A DNA stretch of 64,000 nucleotides from Polydactylus sextarius (GCA_016801845.1 CM028917.1:1854501-1918500); one strand, 5' to 3'. Numbered from the stretch's first letter, positions 34,583 to 46,214 are shown. Made by a program: numbers and translations. Notes: generated by a model not told the origin, from the letters alone.

Positions 34583-34789
34583 TTAGTCCTTCACTTTCAC
34601 CGTGAAGAAAATGGCAGCGGAGAGCAGGAGACCTAATGCAGCCTCGAATATGATCCGTGCATAAATATAGTGCGGCAGGCGGTGAAACTGTCTGACTGCA
34701 CAATCCAATATTTCCAAAAGCCTGTTGTCTGATACCAAGTCATTTGTGGAAGCACTGACAACCCTCTTTGTCTCCACCACAGTCCACAC
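34583..34789 (-). other. antisense open frame with C-terminal membrane segment
   Basis: The minus strand is open from just downstream of a TGA (about 34816) to tandem stops near 34580, followed at once by an AATAAA hexamer. The last 28 residues form a hydrophobic segment (FEAALGLLLSAAIFFTV) and a charged KVKD end, as in tail-anchored or terminal-helix proteins. The upstream part is mixed polar. A possible splice acceptor (GATGCAG) lies near 34790, so it could be a 3' terminal exon. There is no ATG near the start and I do not recognise the protein; overlap with a regulatory block or chance remains more likely. Confidence 0.2.
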
Positions 34790-34799
34790 TGCATCAGCA

Positions 34800-35750
34800 T
34801 ATATTGCTTCATTTCACTCTGCTTATTATCAGGCAGCTTAATCTTGACCCTTCAAATCTCTAAAATTATCGCCCTGTCTCTTGTCTTCTCTTTCTCTCAG
34901 AAACCCTTGAATGTGCTGTCAACTCCACTGAATTCCTCTCTCATCTCGCAGCACTTGATCCCATAATCTTACTTTTGTGTCACTCAGTCGACGGAAACTC
35001 TTCCTCTGTAACTCAGTACTTAGACGCGCGCCCTCCACCCCCCCCTCCACCCTCCGCCGTCGTTATAATACCCCATCATGCCTCACTGTTTTATACAACA
35101 GCGATCGATCTTACACTACAGCTTATTGAGCTCATTTGATCATCTGACGAAGCGTTTATTACCAAATAATAAAATGAATTAAAAAAAAAAAAAAAGTTAA
35201 TAAAATATATGGCAGTGCTTATCGCCTGTTACTCCAGAGCCTTTTTACATTTCAGAAAGCTATAATTTCTGTACAGCTCACAGGAATATTGTCATATAAT
35301 TTTGCAGGAACTTGCAAACCATAACTCACTTTGAGCAACTTCAAAAATATAAGCACCATTTCTTTACTTTTAAAAACACACGCTCTATACTACAGCTGCT
35401 AATATCGGACTGTTTGGATATTTATCAGGATACGTACTCGGTTTCCAGTTTTGGTTTTCATATGTTCTTTTCTTTAATTGCACTGTTAAAATGTGGAGGT
35501 ATCCACCATCTCAGTGTGAGCGCTGACATCCTTCTCTCTCTAACTGCAGAGAACGTCACGCTTCAGTTCACCTCGGCCGTTAAAGGGAGACAAAATGCCG
35601 CAGACCTCAGTCGGTTATAACGAAGACAAAGGCATTGTGGGTAACGGTGCCAAACATAACAATTATAAATGACGACAGCGGCACAATTAGCACAAAAAAC
35701 TTACTTGAATTCTGCAGGAAGAACTTTTAGTAGCTAATACCTGTCATCCA
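34800..35750. other. non-coding interval
   Basis: C-rich run at 35031-35054 (minus-strand G tracts, borderline quadruplex), A15 near 35180. The 102-codon frame 35312-35620 has AT-ending codons and no motif. Confidence 0.5.
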
Positions 35751-35751
35751 G

Positions 35752-35764
35752 CCACCAGGGGGTG
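35752..35764 (+). promoter_or_regulatory. CTCF-like core motif
   Basis: CCACCAGGGGGTG, plus orientation, related to the 1955 site. It lies in a segment (35740-35830) that resembles a common fish interspersed repeat, including a (TATG)n run and AAAGATGGCCGAC. Confidence 0.3.
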
Positions 35765-35765
35765 A

Positions 35766-36823
35766 TGCATTTGTATGTATGTATGTATCAACGCTACATA
35801 AAGATGGCCGACATATCTTGTCAGGCCAAAACATTTTGATACAAGCACTGCCGTTTTGTGTATTTGGTCCCGCCCCCGCCAGGCTTAAGTCAATCACATC
35901 TGTCAATCTTGATATTGTTCTAATATCCATGTTAGCAGCTTAAAATAACTACAAATGGATGAACCCCAGTCGTTGCTATGGCACCGGCTCTCAAACATAT
36001 TTGGTAAAAACATCTAGTGATTATATAAACATCATATTTCATAAATAAAGTAGCTGTTTTTCTGTGTGCTCAACTTTCACTGTCACAGGATGTTCCTGTC
36101 TAACCTCATAACACTCAAACCTGGAAATGCATGTGCTCCTTCCTTATGTTACACTGCTGTGGAATCATTTTCCTCCACAGTGACGCTAGGAAGGTTATCC
36201 TCCTCGCCACGTTTCACAATGTCAAGAAAAGCAACAGATTTGTTTGTTTGCAGGAGACGGTATGGATATTTACAGGTCATATCGAAACACTGTGTTGGAT
36301 TTTTGTCGGTGTCGATGTATGTTGCTGTATTCTCTATTTTTAATAAATAATGGAGAGATTTTCTGTGCATGCAGGGCTTTTTTTTTTTTTTTTTCTTTTG
36401 CACTATTTTTTGTGAAACCAGAGACAAACAGCGAGGACAGTGACTGTGAGCCTGAAGCGGATCTGATTAGCACCAGTCACATTCTCACATCCTCTCTTCT
36501 CTTCAGCGCCTTTCACACAAGACGGAACCCACGAACATCTGGCTTTTGTCTTCAGAGTGAAAGGACACAATCGGTGGTTTTTCCTGGGTCAAAAATCTCT
36601 TATATCTATCGACTGCAGCTCAGAAACATGATGATGATGATGATGCCATTTTAATATTTTTCCTCCTGTGGATAGGTATTTAATTAAACAGAAAATGGTC
36701 AAAAATGAACCCGTCCACCTGGATGGACATGTTTTCAAGTCCAAATTTTAACATCTTCACCAGCCTTTGTGCTACTTTCTACTAAGCTTAACACTGTGTA
36801 TATACACTGTGTACTTATATGTG

Positions 36824-36825
<2 letters not shown>
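35766..36825. other. non-coding interval
   Basis: An RFX X-box-like GTTGCTATGGCA is at 35972-35983. T15 near 36379, and (ATG)6 at 36628-36645. No gene recognised; the frames at 36066-36654 read through the T tract. Confidence 0.5.

Positions 36826-36826
<1 letters not shown>

Positions 36827-36900
<74 letters not shown>
36827..36900. repeat. (TA)37 microsatellite
   Basis: Seventy-four bases of uninterrupted TA, fully self-complementary and able to extrude as a cruciform or act as a fragile, unwinding-prone site. The overlapping Tyr-Ile frames on both strands are artefacts of it. Confidence 0.98.
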
Positions 36901-36903
<3 letters not shown>

Positions 36904-36904
36904 G

Positions 36905-37640
36905 TACTGTATATTATGTACCTCACATAGATACATGGAGGAACACACGGGGGTGAAACATACATGTGCAGAGATTAAAAACATGTTTATGAGGTTTAAA
37001 ATATGCAGATTTGTGAGGAAGAGACGAGAATAAATGATGTTGTGTCTTCTTGAACATTTTTTGTCTGTGCTCCTGCAGCCTCCAGTTCATAACAGATACT
37101 GCGGAGCGACTGTATTTATAAACTATGTAAAGTTGCTCATCTAATTACTTTGTCGTATGTTGGCAGAATATGCACTTTTTGCATAACATCTTAATCAACT
37201 GATACAAATAATGTTAATAATTCAAGCCTCACTGGTACACTTAATCTACCTCATTTTCTAATCTTCCCAATAATTCATTTGTTCAGTGATTAATTACACT
37301 CATTTGTGTCATGTGGAAACAGCATTTGTTTTTAATTGTCCATGGCAAAAGAATTTTCCAGTCATCCCCATTTATGCTTCACGCTGGCTGTTTGGAGATT
37401 TGGTCACCGCAGGGTTCCTGCGTTTTAGTGTTTTTTTTTTTTTCTTCCTCTGACTCCTCTACATCCGCCAGCGATCAGATTTTCCACCATTGCGCCATAT
37501 GTGGCATCACAGTTAATTACTCAAGAGAAATTGGCTGAAGACGCGGCATAACAGCAGGTGAGGAGCTCCAGCCCAGAGCTAAACCAACACTAACTGGTCA
37601 AGCTCAGCTGCCCTTGCTCCTCCACTGCCTCAGATGCGCA
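36905..37640. other. non-coding interval with AT-rich, TAAT-dense part
   Basis: The part at 37140-37320 has CTAATTAC, CTTAATCAAC, AATGTTAATAATTC and GATTAATTACAC, which look regulatory. No gene recognised. Confidence 0.4.
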
Positions 37641-38120
37641 GGATGGGCTCATTCATGCTGTTTGGCCTTCATTACAGATCAGGGAAGGTGCAATTAGTAG
37701 CAACCCCCCCACCAGTTTATAATTACCTTAAGACACCCACTTAAACAGAGAACCTTATAAATCAGTTCCTGTTGCCTATCACAGCCCTGGACGCTACATT
37801 ATACCAACAGATGTCAGCTGCAGCCATGGACAGGCCCCTCGGTGGCAGTGACAGCCAACTACGCTGCGAGCTCGTCTAATGAATAAGAATGGCTCTCAGG
37901 TTTGGCTTTACAGGCTGTTTTGCCTCAGGTTTATGGCTATATTTCTTCTGAAATGAGAAATAATAAGAAAAGCAAAGAGGGCACAGAACAAAAGGTCAAT
38001 TAAGAGTTGGCGAAATGCAACAGATTACAGTGCCGTGCTGCCCTCCACCCAGCCACCCTGTCCTCCCCCACCCTCCCTCCTGTCTGTGACATTTGTGCAG
38101 TATTTTGCTGAAATATTATT
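37640..38120. promoter_or_regulatory. candidate conserved non-coding block
   Basis: Repeat-free DNA with GCAATTAG, TATAATTACC, CTAATGAATAAG and GTCAATTAAG. CCATGGACAGGCCC at about 37824-37837 resembles the right half of a REST/NRSF (RE1) site, without a proper left half. Enhancer-like by appearance. Confidence 0.3.
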
Positions 38121-38236
38121 TCTAATTTACAAATGCAAACAGTAGGACGGTGGTGTAAAGTGATGGGCTGCGTCACGCTTTATTTCAGGGTAATTCTTAG
38201 ATGGAAGTGGCTATTTGAGGGTTTTTTCTTTTATTC

Positions 38237-38264
38237 ATTTATTTATTTATTTATTTATTTATTT
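38237..38264 (+). repeat. (ATTT)n microsatellite
   Basis: About seven ATTT units followed by T8. Confidence 0.9.
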
Positions 38265-38548
38265 TTTTTGCATAAATCTGCATTCAGAGAAGTTAACAAT
38301 GCAGTGACAAAAACATTATTTGCTTGTTGGATGGAGAACCGTCGTCGCACGCCCACCGCTTCTCAATTATGTGAAAGTATTTTGGGTTTAGAGCAGTGGG
38401 GGAAAATGTAACACAAAAACAAGCAAAGTATCATTCAGACAAATCCCGCATAAGATTCACGTAAACAAAGCAACAGCTTCGGCTCGGTTCGTCAGGCCGA
38501 GGGGGAGCTTTTGTTTACCAATCGCTGCTCCAAATGAGCAAAGAAGAT

Positions 38549-38588
38549 CCTGTGCCACCGAAGTCGGCACAGGCTATCTGTGCCGACT
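38549..38588 (+). other. overlapping perfect hairpins
   Basis: Arm CCTGTGCC (38549-38556) pairs with GGCACAGG (38566-38573), and AGTCGGCACAG (38562-38572) pairs perfectly with CTGTGCCGACT (38578-38588) across a five-base loop. The two stems share the middle segment, so only one can form at a time. An imperfect hairpin (CTCGG/CCGAG) lies just upstream at about 38480-38505. Whether this is RNA- or DNA-level structure is unknown. Confidence 0.6.
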
Positions 38589-38599
38589 ATTGTCCCAGG

Positions 38600-40610
38600 T
38601 CTTTTGTGTTATATTTTCTTTCCTTTTCACAACAAAAGGAACGGTCAATTTGTTCTGCGATTCAAAACAGTTTGAGTGTGGACAAATAATTTAACACCAA
38701 TTATTAAGTTTGGTTTAAAAAGAATGTGATTGGGTGAATAAGACACACCAAGCGAGCATTTATTTGTGAGCACTTGTAAACACAGAGAAAAGCTTGTCCT
38801 TCACAGCTAATGTTGTCAGCGACCAGAGGAAAAACATGTACGAATGCCAAGGATTCCTCTAAAGGCGACTGACAAAGGAATACTGGTCGTGCAGATATGA
38901 CGCTCATGTCCCTGGAGCGATGCCCGACTGGTTGAAAGCCGCTAGCGCGCAGATCACGTCTAACCTCATATCACTCATGTTTGTTCCAAAGAAATATAAT
39001 GTTGGAGCACCTGCAGCAGCAAAATAAAAAACCTACCCAACTTTGTTGAAAGTCAACAATGCGGCTGTAAGAATGAAAATCTCTCTCTAAAAATAAACCT
39101 GAATGAATCTCGGAGGTTTAATGAACGAAGTACGTGCAGAGGGAATTTATCTTATTGGAAAGATGAATACATTTTCAAGGGAGGCATACTGACTAGGAAT
39201 AAATGTCTTTTCAAACAGTAAAGAGGCCACAAATCTTCCATTGAGAGAAATTCATTCAGCGGGAGAAGAAAAAAAAATTGCTTCGGCATCTCAGTTCAAG
39301 TCCCAACACATGAATCACGTGACGGAAAGAAGCAACAATGCCAGCATGAAGCTTTGTTGGGAATATTTAAACGCCCTGCTGCAGAGGAACAGCTCAGTGC
39401 AATAAGATCAACTTCATCTATATATGAATCTGCATGAGCTGTGGTTTATTTCCAACACACAGTTGATTGAGTTTTCTTGACATATTAAACACACTGAGTT
39501 CTAACCGAGCCATGGGAGAAATGTTCAGCTGCAGTAAGATGTGGATTAAAAGTAAAAGTTCAGGATTAAAATATTAGTGAGTATTGAGTCAATTACAAAT
39601 GTATAAAAGATTTTACCCATTAGCATTAGCGACTTTAGCAGCTGTTTACTAACTAACTACTAATTCCTCCTGCTTCTATTGACGTTAGCATGCTGATGTG
39701 CTAACGTGTTGGCCCATCCAATCTAGTAATTTGATTTTGCAGTAAAAGAGAGTCTCTGCAGCATTGTATTTCTTCTAGACTGGTGAGTAAACAGTTGTTA
39801 ATGCTAATGTTGGATACAGTATGTAGTGACAGCAAAAACATAACAATATTTAATTACTTTACTTTCTAGTGAAACAGTTTTCAGGAAAACTGCTGGTCTG
39901 TATTTTCAGTCAGTGGCATCAGAGCAGCAGCTACAGCTACACCCACTCCCACCTGCCTGTGATCACAGCTGGTTGTAGTTTTAAATGCAGGAAATCATCA
40001 GTAATGGTTGTGAACTAGCATCAGAAACTATCTTTATCAGACTTTGGACCTGACTCTTCATGTATCTATTCTCTGCTGGTGGTGTCATGTGGTAACTCAG
40101 GTAACTACCGTAAAAACCCGCTGCTGTGTTTCTGTGGTTACCATGGTCACGCCACACAGTGAGCCACTGCGGCGTACGCGTTGTGCTCGCTCTCCCTGTC
40201 ACTTCCACCGACCTCGCTCGTTGTTTAGCGTGAAAACAACAGAGGTGGCTGCAGCGACGACCACTGGCACTGACTGAAACATCTTTACCTCACACTGCTA
40301 CAGTACATCATCCTTACTCTACCCTGGTTTATGATGTGTCAACATATTCCACTGGCAGAAGTTTTCTATTTACACTGATCAGTGGACGCACAGTAACTAA
40401 CATAAACTCCCACAAACCTACACTTTAAATCAACGCTCTGACAATCTGACATCTACTGAAAAAAGTTATTAAGAATTAGTTAATTTCACCACCCTGTCAT
40501 CAGAGAAACGAGACCTTATGGGGGTATCCGTGTGGAAAGACACGTCATCCTGTCATCTGTGGAGAGGCCTGCGCCACACCTTCCTCCCCACAGACATCTC
40601 TCATTCTGAC
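38600..40610. other. non-coding interval
   Basis: No gene recognised. TCACGTGA E-box at 39315-39322; GTTAGC/GCTAAC-type repetitive wording at 39620-39710; an RFX-like GTTACCATGGTCAC at 40137-40150. Confidence 0.5.
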
Positions 40611-40611
40611 A

Positions 40612-40631
40612 TTTTTTTTTTTTTTTTTTTT
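40612..40631 (+). repeat. poly-T tract (20)
   Basis: Uninterrupted T homopolymer. Confidence 0.95.
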
Positions 40632-40904
40632 CTTTGAGCAGCAGCGAGTGGGATTTCTTTCAAAAGTGCTGCTATTCTCTCCTGAAAGTAATGAGACACA
40701 GAGAGCGAGAGGGAGACGTAAACAGAGGAGTGTGTTCTCTTCGCACTCTCACCTGCCTGGAACAGCTTTCATTTGGCATTGGTGACAAATATCTCAAAGA
40801 TAAGAAACATTTGGACACGAGGACATCTGGTCAGCTCAGTGAACATTAACAAGGAAAAATGTCACTGTCTTTCAAAGTCCTGGTTACGTTTATACAACTG
40901 GCTG

Positions 40905-40962
40905 ACTTAAATAAATGCTTTTATGACTTGATGCTACAGAAATAAAATTGAATTGAATTGAA
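40905..40962 (+). mobile_element. LINE-type 3' tail fragment
   Basis: GATGCTACAGAAATAAAATTG followed by GAATT repeats resembles the terminal tail of teleost L2-type LINEs (compare 20430-20470). Only the last few dozen bases are recognisable. Confidence 0.5.
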
Positions 40963-40964
40963 GT

Positions 40965-42351
40965 TTTTTACCTTCAATTACCATTATTTAATTAGGTTTT
41001 ACCATCAAGACAATGTTTGGTTCAAGTCTCAGTCCTTAAAATTATGTTTTCATTTTTATTTAAATCGATAAAAACGGTCTTACCGTTATGCAAAACAGAC
41101 CTTTAAATATCTATTATATTTGTTTTCCTTCTGAATATTTTTACTTTGTTTCGAACCCAGTTATTCTTAGTAGAAAAAAAAAAATATTCTTTGTATTCTT
41201 CTCAATCAACATATTTATTATCAAATAAAAAGGTTATTCAATAAGTGTTTTCTTCATGACTCATAGTAGTGAATAAAGTTGCATTTGAAAACACATCATA
41301 TATGATTTTTAAAATATATATATTTTTATCGTTTTGATAAAGTTATCAGTTAAAAACAGATATAGTATGAATTGTTTTTATAGTTTTACTACATTGTTGT
41401 TCTGATTATGTTCATTTATGAATAAATGAGTAAAAGGTATAATTTTTTCTGTATACTTATTTTCCCATATATGACCATTATTATGTAATTATCTAATAAT
41501 CTGCTAACTAGATTAAAATGTGCTTTGCGTTTCCTCCTCATCCTCACGGTCAAGTATCATACTGTGATTGGTTTGTAAACAACAATAAGATATGTTTGTT
41601 TGTGAGTGGGTGGAGTCAGGTGACAGTAAAAATAGATCCAGACTTTGTAGAACAGTCAAGTCCGTTAGAATGGGTCAGGTCATGTGATCAGGTCGTGTGC
41701 TTCCTACGTCACTGTTCCACTGGAGGTTCTGAAGGTGAGAACGAACTGTGACCCTCGACTTATGAGACAAAATTGACAGGAAGTCATTGAATTGCTTCCA
41801 AAAAAAAAAAAAAAAAAAAGTATAAAAAAAGGGAAATTTGGAGGATGATGAGCACTTGTACTCTTGTCTGCTGAAGAAGATAATAGTGTATAATTGAAAG
41901 CTGAGGAGAGTGTTCTCTCAGCCGTTGTCTCCAAGGTCATGGATAAAATCTGAACCTCAACTTGTTTCCAGTTTCTGAAATCAAGTTTCACGTTTACATG
42001 TTTTTTTATGCAGGACCTTGACATTTTCCTTCTCGTTTCAGATTTTATCTGACGGAATATTATTCTTTCACTTGGTTTTTAAATTTTGCGATTGTTTATG
42101 AGTCTGACTCCTGTACCTGCTGTCAAATGAATCAGTTCAATTAAAACCCACAGCTGAATAGAAAAATGTTTTTGCTTTGCAAGGTTTATTTCTATTATAG
42201 TCTACTGTGAAGGTGAACCGAGTCGGAAAATGAAACGTTGATTAGTTTATATAATAAATACTGATAATATACTGTGATAAATCTTTCAGACCACTTTTAC
42301 CTTTCTGTTTTTGAAAAAGTCCATGTCTTAGATGTTTATGTGTCTCTGTGA

Positions 42352-42355
<4 letters not shown>
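40965..42355. other. AT-rich non-coding interval
   Basis: Very AT-rich 40970-41520, A20 at 41800-41819. No gene recognised. Confidence 0.6.

Positions 42356-42357
<2 letters not shown>

Positions 42358-42388
<31 letters not shown>
42358..42388. repeat. (TG)n microsatellite
   Basis: About fifteen TG units on the plus strand. Confidence 0.95.
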
Positions 42389-42390
<2 letters not shown>

Positions 42391-42545
42391 ATGACAGTAG
42401 CCGGTTCATCTGTCACAGTTACTGCAGCTGGACACTTCGCGTTTGGAGGTCAGCGAGAGGTAAAGGCTTTACCCTCTCGTTGATTCCTGGTGACATGTGG
42501 TGCCTGTGCTCTGTGTCCCTCTGACAGAGGCTAAAACAATCTGTT

Positions 42546-42563
42546 CCACACACACATGCACAC

Positions 42564-42605
<42 letters not shown>
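42546..42605. repeat. (CA)n microsatellite
   Basis: About sixty bases of CA with TG and CG interruptions near the 5' end. It is complementary to the (TG)n tract about 160 bases upstream. Confidence 0.95.
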
Positions 42606-42607
<2 letters not shown>

Positions 42608-42750
42608 CAACCTCTTTGTCTAAACTGTTAAAACACCAGTTCACTCGTCGCTCTGCCTCACACACAATTCCACCAAATCAGCTGCCATTGTGTCAATTAT
42701 TTAGGGTTGACATGACGCACTCACCTTCCATTATCCGACAATACTCAATA

Positions 42751-42773
42751 TTTTTTTTTTTTTTTTTTTTTTT
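42751..42773 (+). repeat. poly-T tract (23)
   Basis: T homopolymer. Others nearby are 42894-42910, a (CTTT)n/T run at 42988-43015, and A20 at 43197-43216. Confidence 0.95.
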
Positions 42774-43589
42774 ATCTGACATGGGTTAAACACTGACAGA
42801 TCAAATGATAGCATTTAGCAGCGTGACGAACCACAGCCTCTCAGCCTGTTATTAAGCTTGTTTGCACTTGATCCAAAATCTGCTGTTAATGTGTTTTTTT
42901 TTTTTTTTTTCTTGCCTCAAAAGGAGCAAGTTGGGCTTTGGTCAAGCCTCACTTACACACTGTATCAACATCATTTGTCATTTCTCTTTTCTTTCTTTCT
43001 TTCTTTTTTTTTTTTGTAATAACTCGCTCAATATTAACAAATTAAATGAGTTTTTTTTTTTCTCTCTCTGCCTTTTGCTCACAAACTTTTGTGAGAAATT
43101 ATAGGTTTCTATGGTTGACAAGACAAAGCAGGACAAATAAATCAATACAAAGCAAATGAAAGCAAATTGAATCTATTAAAGTAAAATTACAGGGAGAAAA
43201 AAAAAAAAAAAAAAAATCAGCCGAACGCGACGTAACCCACAGAGTCACGGCCACAGACAATTAATGACAGAGGGAGCAAAAAGGTGCTGGCTCATTAAGC
43301 CTGGCCGGTGCATGCAGACAAGGCCACCAGCCAGACCAAAGCAGACCGGCACAAACCCGTCTGCTCGGCTGAAGCGGAGCTGCAGCCTGAGCCCACGGGA
43401 CGTAGCCTTCTACCTGCAGTCACCAGGGGCTAAACACCAGGGATGTGTTTGATTTAGCAAAAAAATGTTTCACCTCCCAAAAAAGTAAATTAGGAAAGAT
43501 GAGCTTTGCATAGTTTCGTCCGTCCCCTCAGCACCTCCCACGTACCTGCGCCCACTCTCATACCTGAGGAATGCCAAGCAGCAGGGTGC

Positions 43590-43870
43590 CACAGAGGACA
43601 TTCAGATCAGTGTGAGCCAGCGAGGGGGGGTCTCCCGGGCAGCGATGAGTAATTAGCACTAATTAGTGGCAGTGATTAACCGCACTGGGGAACGTGGGGG
43701 CCGGAAGGGAGCAGATTGATAGAGCTGGCCCTCCTAACCCGTAGAGGCTCCACTGCATCTTAAGCAGGGGGAGGAGGGCTGGCTGTGGCTGGCAGCCAGA
43801 TGCGACTACGGCCATAAATAAAGGTGGAACATGCATTGAGCATCCGTAAAGCCATTTCGACAACAGGGAG
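43590..43870. promoter_or_regulatory. candidate conserved non-coding block with paired TAATTAG
   Basis: TAATTAG occurs at 43650-43656 and 43660-43666, exactly 10 bases apart, followed by TGATTA at 43673-43678. The flanks are unique and GC-moderate. Paired homeodomain sites one helical turn apart suggest cooperative or dimeric binding; function is inference. Confidence 0.35.
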
Positions 43871-43940
43871 GTGAGAGCTGATGCACGACTGGCGAAGCAA
43901 AAGTCTCAAATCAAAGGGTTGTCGAATCATTATACCCTAA

Positions 43941-44000
43941 GGCTGGGTTATTCAAATGGTGGTCGCTGGGTCGAATCAGGCCCTGAAGTCATTTCAGAGA
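43941..44000 (+). mobile_element. possible hAT-like element end
   Basis: GGCTGGGTTATTCAAATGG and GGGTCGAATCAGGCCCTGAAG resemble ends of hAT elements recalled from vertebrate genomes (a TTATTCAA-type start and a GGCCC-rich interior). No opposite inverted repeat or 8-base duplication was found. Confidence 0.25.
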
Positions 44001-44235
44001 GGTCCTCTGAGTGATTCTGAGAAGCTAATTGAAAATAGTATTGACTCATTTATTCGATAAAATGTGTCAGTCTTGTGTAAATTTGTGCCAATAACAGAAT
44101 AAATTATTGGTCATTAGTTATCAGCCTGGTTCTGTCTGTGCTAAACAGCACAGCGGCCACGTCACGCTCACTGTGTTTACAGCAAACAAGAAACCAGGCG
44201 AGTACATACTGATACTGGAGGACAGCAGTGTGTTC

Positions 44236-44278
44236 ACACACACACACACAGACACACACACACACATGCACACACACT
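44236..44278. repeat. (CA)n microsatellite, interrupted
   Basis: CA units interrupted by GA and TG. Confidence 0.9.
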
Positions 44279-44289
44279 GCAGCAACTTA

Positions 44290-44855
44290 AAACTCATTTA
44301 CTTTAATCTTTTCCGCTGTGAAAAGTTGACATATTGTCAGCTTTAGTTTTACTCAGTGTGAACAAAACTATGAGGATATATCACTAACTGAGATGATCAC
44401 AGAAGTCGAATACATTTAAAAAAAAAAATCCTCTAATCCCCTCAATCTCTCAATTATACAAACGTTGTGTTTAAGGAATGTACGAATGTGCGATTTCCTG
44501 AAGCAAACTGAACAACTGGTTCAGTTCATGTTCACAAAGACAAAACTCAAACAAGCCAATAATTATAACCAACACCACACGGTGAAAATGCTGCAAGATT
44601 ATTGGTCAGTGCAGTGGGTGGGTAAGATGACAAGAAAGCCGACTGGTCATCATGTCAGGCTCTGATCTGGAGTCAGTGAATTCAGCAGAGGGTGCACATG
44701 AACAGCTGCTATTAAACCAGCTAATAATACTGTAATCAGACGAACACATCACAGAAGATCATGTCTGATCATATCTTCACACACCTCTATTGCACTTGTC
44801 ATGAAAAGTGAGGTCTGGCTGACTGTGGCCTAAAAGGTCACAATCAGCAACGGTG
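44290..44855. other. non-coding interval
   Basis: No gene recognised. Confidence 0.5.
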
Positions 44856-44859
44856 AAAA

Positions 44860-45070
44860 AAAACAAAAAAACAAAAAGTTTTGTACGGTGGTTCATTTCC
44901 TGTGACTGGTTCGGTGTTAAAACCTGAAAATAACCAGTCCGAACTGAGAGCTGTTCGAGACCTTTCACCTTCTAAAGGCAGAACAGTGAGTGAGTCCAGT
45001 GTTCACATCAATCAACCAAACCAGACTTCGTTTTAGTCGGACTTAACGTGGTCGGTGTGAACACACCCCA
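44860..45070. repeat. possible unclassified interspersed repeat
   Basis: Contains CCGAACTGAGAG and TGGTCGGTGTGAACACACC, phrases I recall from fish interspersed repeats, and a perfect 9-base inverted repeat GTGTTCACA (44999-45007) / TGTGAACAC (45056-45064). Boundaries and class are uncertain. Confidence 0.35.
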
Positions 45071-45074
45071 ATGA

Positions 45075-45985
45075 GTCTGTAAACATACTGACCAGCTGTA
45101 GATTTGTTCTGTGACTAAAGACGTCATCAAACGTCTGCCATTCTGCAATTTTCATGACATTATCCTAAAAGCAAGAATCATTTTACATTTGAACTGATAA
45201 GCAAGTTAACGAATGACATCATTATGAACTTCTCGACACTTAATTCATTTATTTCATTTTTTTTTTTTCTGGTCTCCAAACCGAAAAACCACAAGGCTGT
45301 TCAAGCAAGACTGTCTAATTTCTCTAACCCCATGTGCCAAAACATGCTCCTAATTAAAATCACAAGGTTCACCAGTTTTGGGGTGGTCATTAGCTGACAA
45401 ACTGTTTAAGTTTAAAACACATTTTCTCCCACTGTCATCCTCACCAGGATCAATCAAATGATTTTTTTTTTCCAAGGCTAAAAACCTTGTTGCAGACTGA
45501 GACCAGGCTTTAGGATTCAAGTGTGTGTAACAGGATCCCTGATGGCTCCACCGTTTAAGTTTGTCGATGGACAGAAACAACAACTTTGATCATTCTCGTC
45601 ATTTTTCAAGCATGAAACCCCAAACGATCTCTGGTAACAGCTTCTCCCATGTGAGCATTTGCTGGTTTCATCTGTGTTGTATCTTTGCAAACCGAGTTAT
45701 CTCCGAGCTTTGACAAAAGAAGCATTTTGAAGATGTCACTTTAAGCCTTGGATAATCTTAACAGGCACTTTCACAATTTTGTAATTAGCAAATCATTCTC
45801 TAATCGTTTATTATTTAGATACAAAGAGTTGGATAAATGGTACTTTACACGATAATGGTTTGTGATAAAATTGTACAGCAAATCGGTACAGGAGCACTTA
45901 AGTTGGATTCGGTTTTTTTTTTGTCTATATGTACTATCAAGCAACATTAATTGAACTGAAATCCTTTTGAGCAAGGTTTGACCAG
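45075..45985. other. non-coding interval
   Basis: Short T tracts at 45259 and 45462. No gene recognised. Confidence 0.5.
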
Positions 45986-45989
45986 ACAT

Positions 45990-46212
45990 TCAGGGAGGTG
46001 CAGTGGGTCGTCCATCAAAAGGAAGGATGATGGTTCAATTCCCACTTCCTCTGGTCCATATGTTAAAGTGTCTTTGGACAATATAATCAATCCCAAAAGT
46101 GTGTGAGTGCATGTAGATGTGGACTATGTATAGATGAGCTGTATGAATGTGTATTAACAGGTGTAGCACTGAGTCATAAAAACTAGCAAAGCACCATCCG
46201 TTTACCATGTTA
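45990..46212 (+). mobile_element. tRNA-derived SINE copy, diverged
   Basis: Follows a common teleost SINE layout: GGTGCAGTGGGTCGTCCATC, a B-box-like GGTTCAATTCCC near 46034, TGTTAAAGTGTCTTTGGACA, ATCCCAAAAGTGTGTG, and the end AAAGCACCATCCGTTTACCATG, which resembles the usual CAGTCCATTTACC end. The internal A box is eroded. It is a dead copy with no gene of its own. Confidence 0.75.
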
Positions 46213-46214
46213 AT

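Noticed and set aside
36735..37033. Tyr-Ile repeat proteins on both strands
   Set aside because: Pure translation of the (TA)37 microsatellite.
46000..46060. Functional tRNA gene
   Set aside because: Eroded head of a SINE; no cloverleaf and the SINE body follows.
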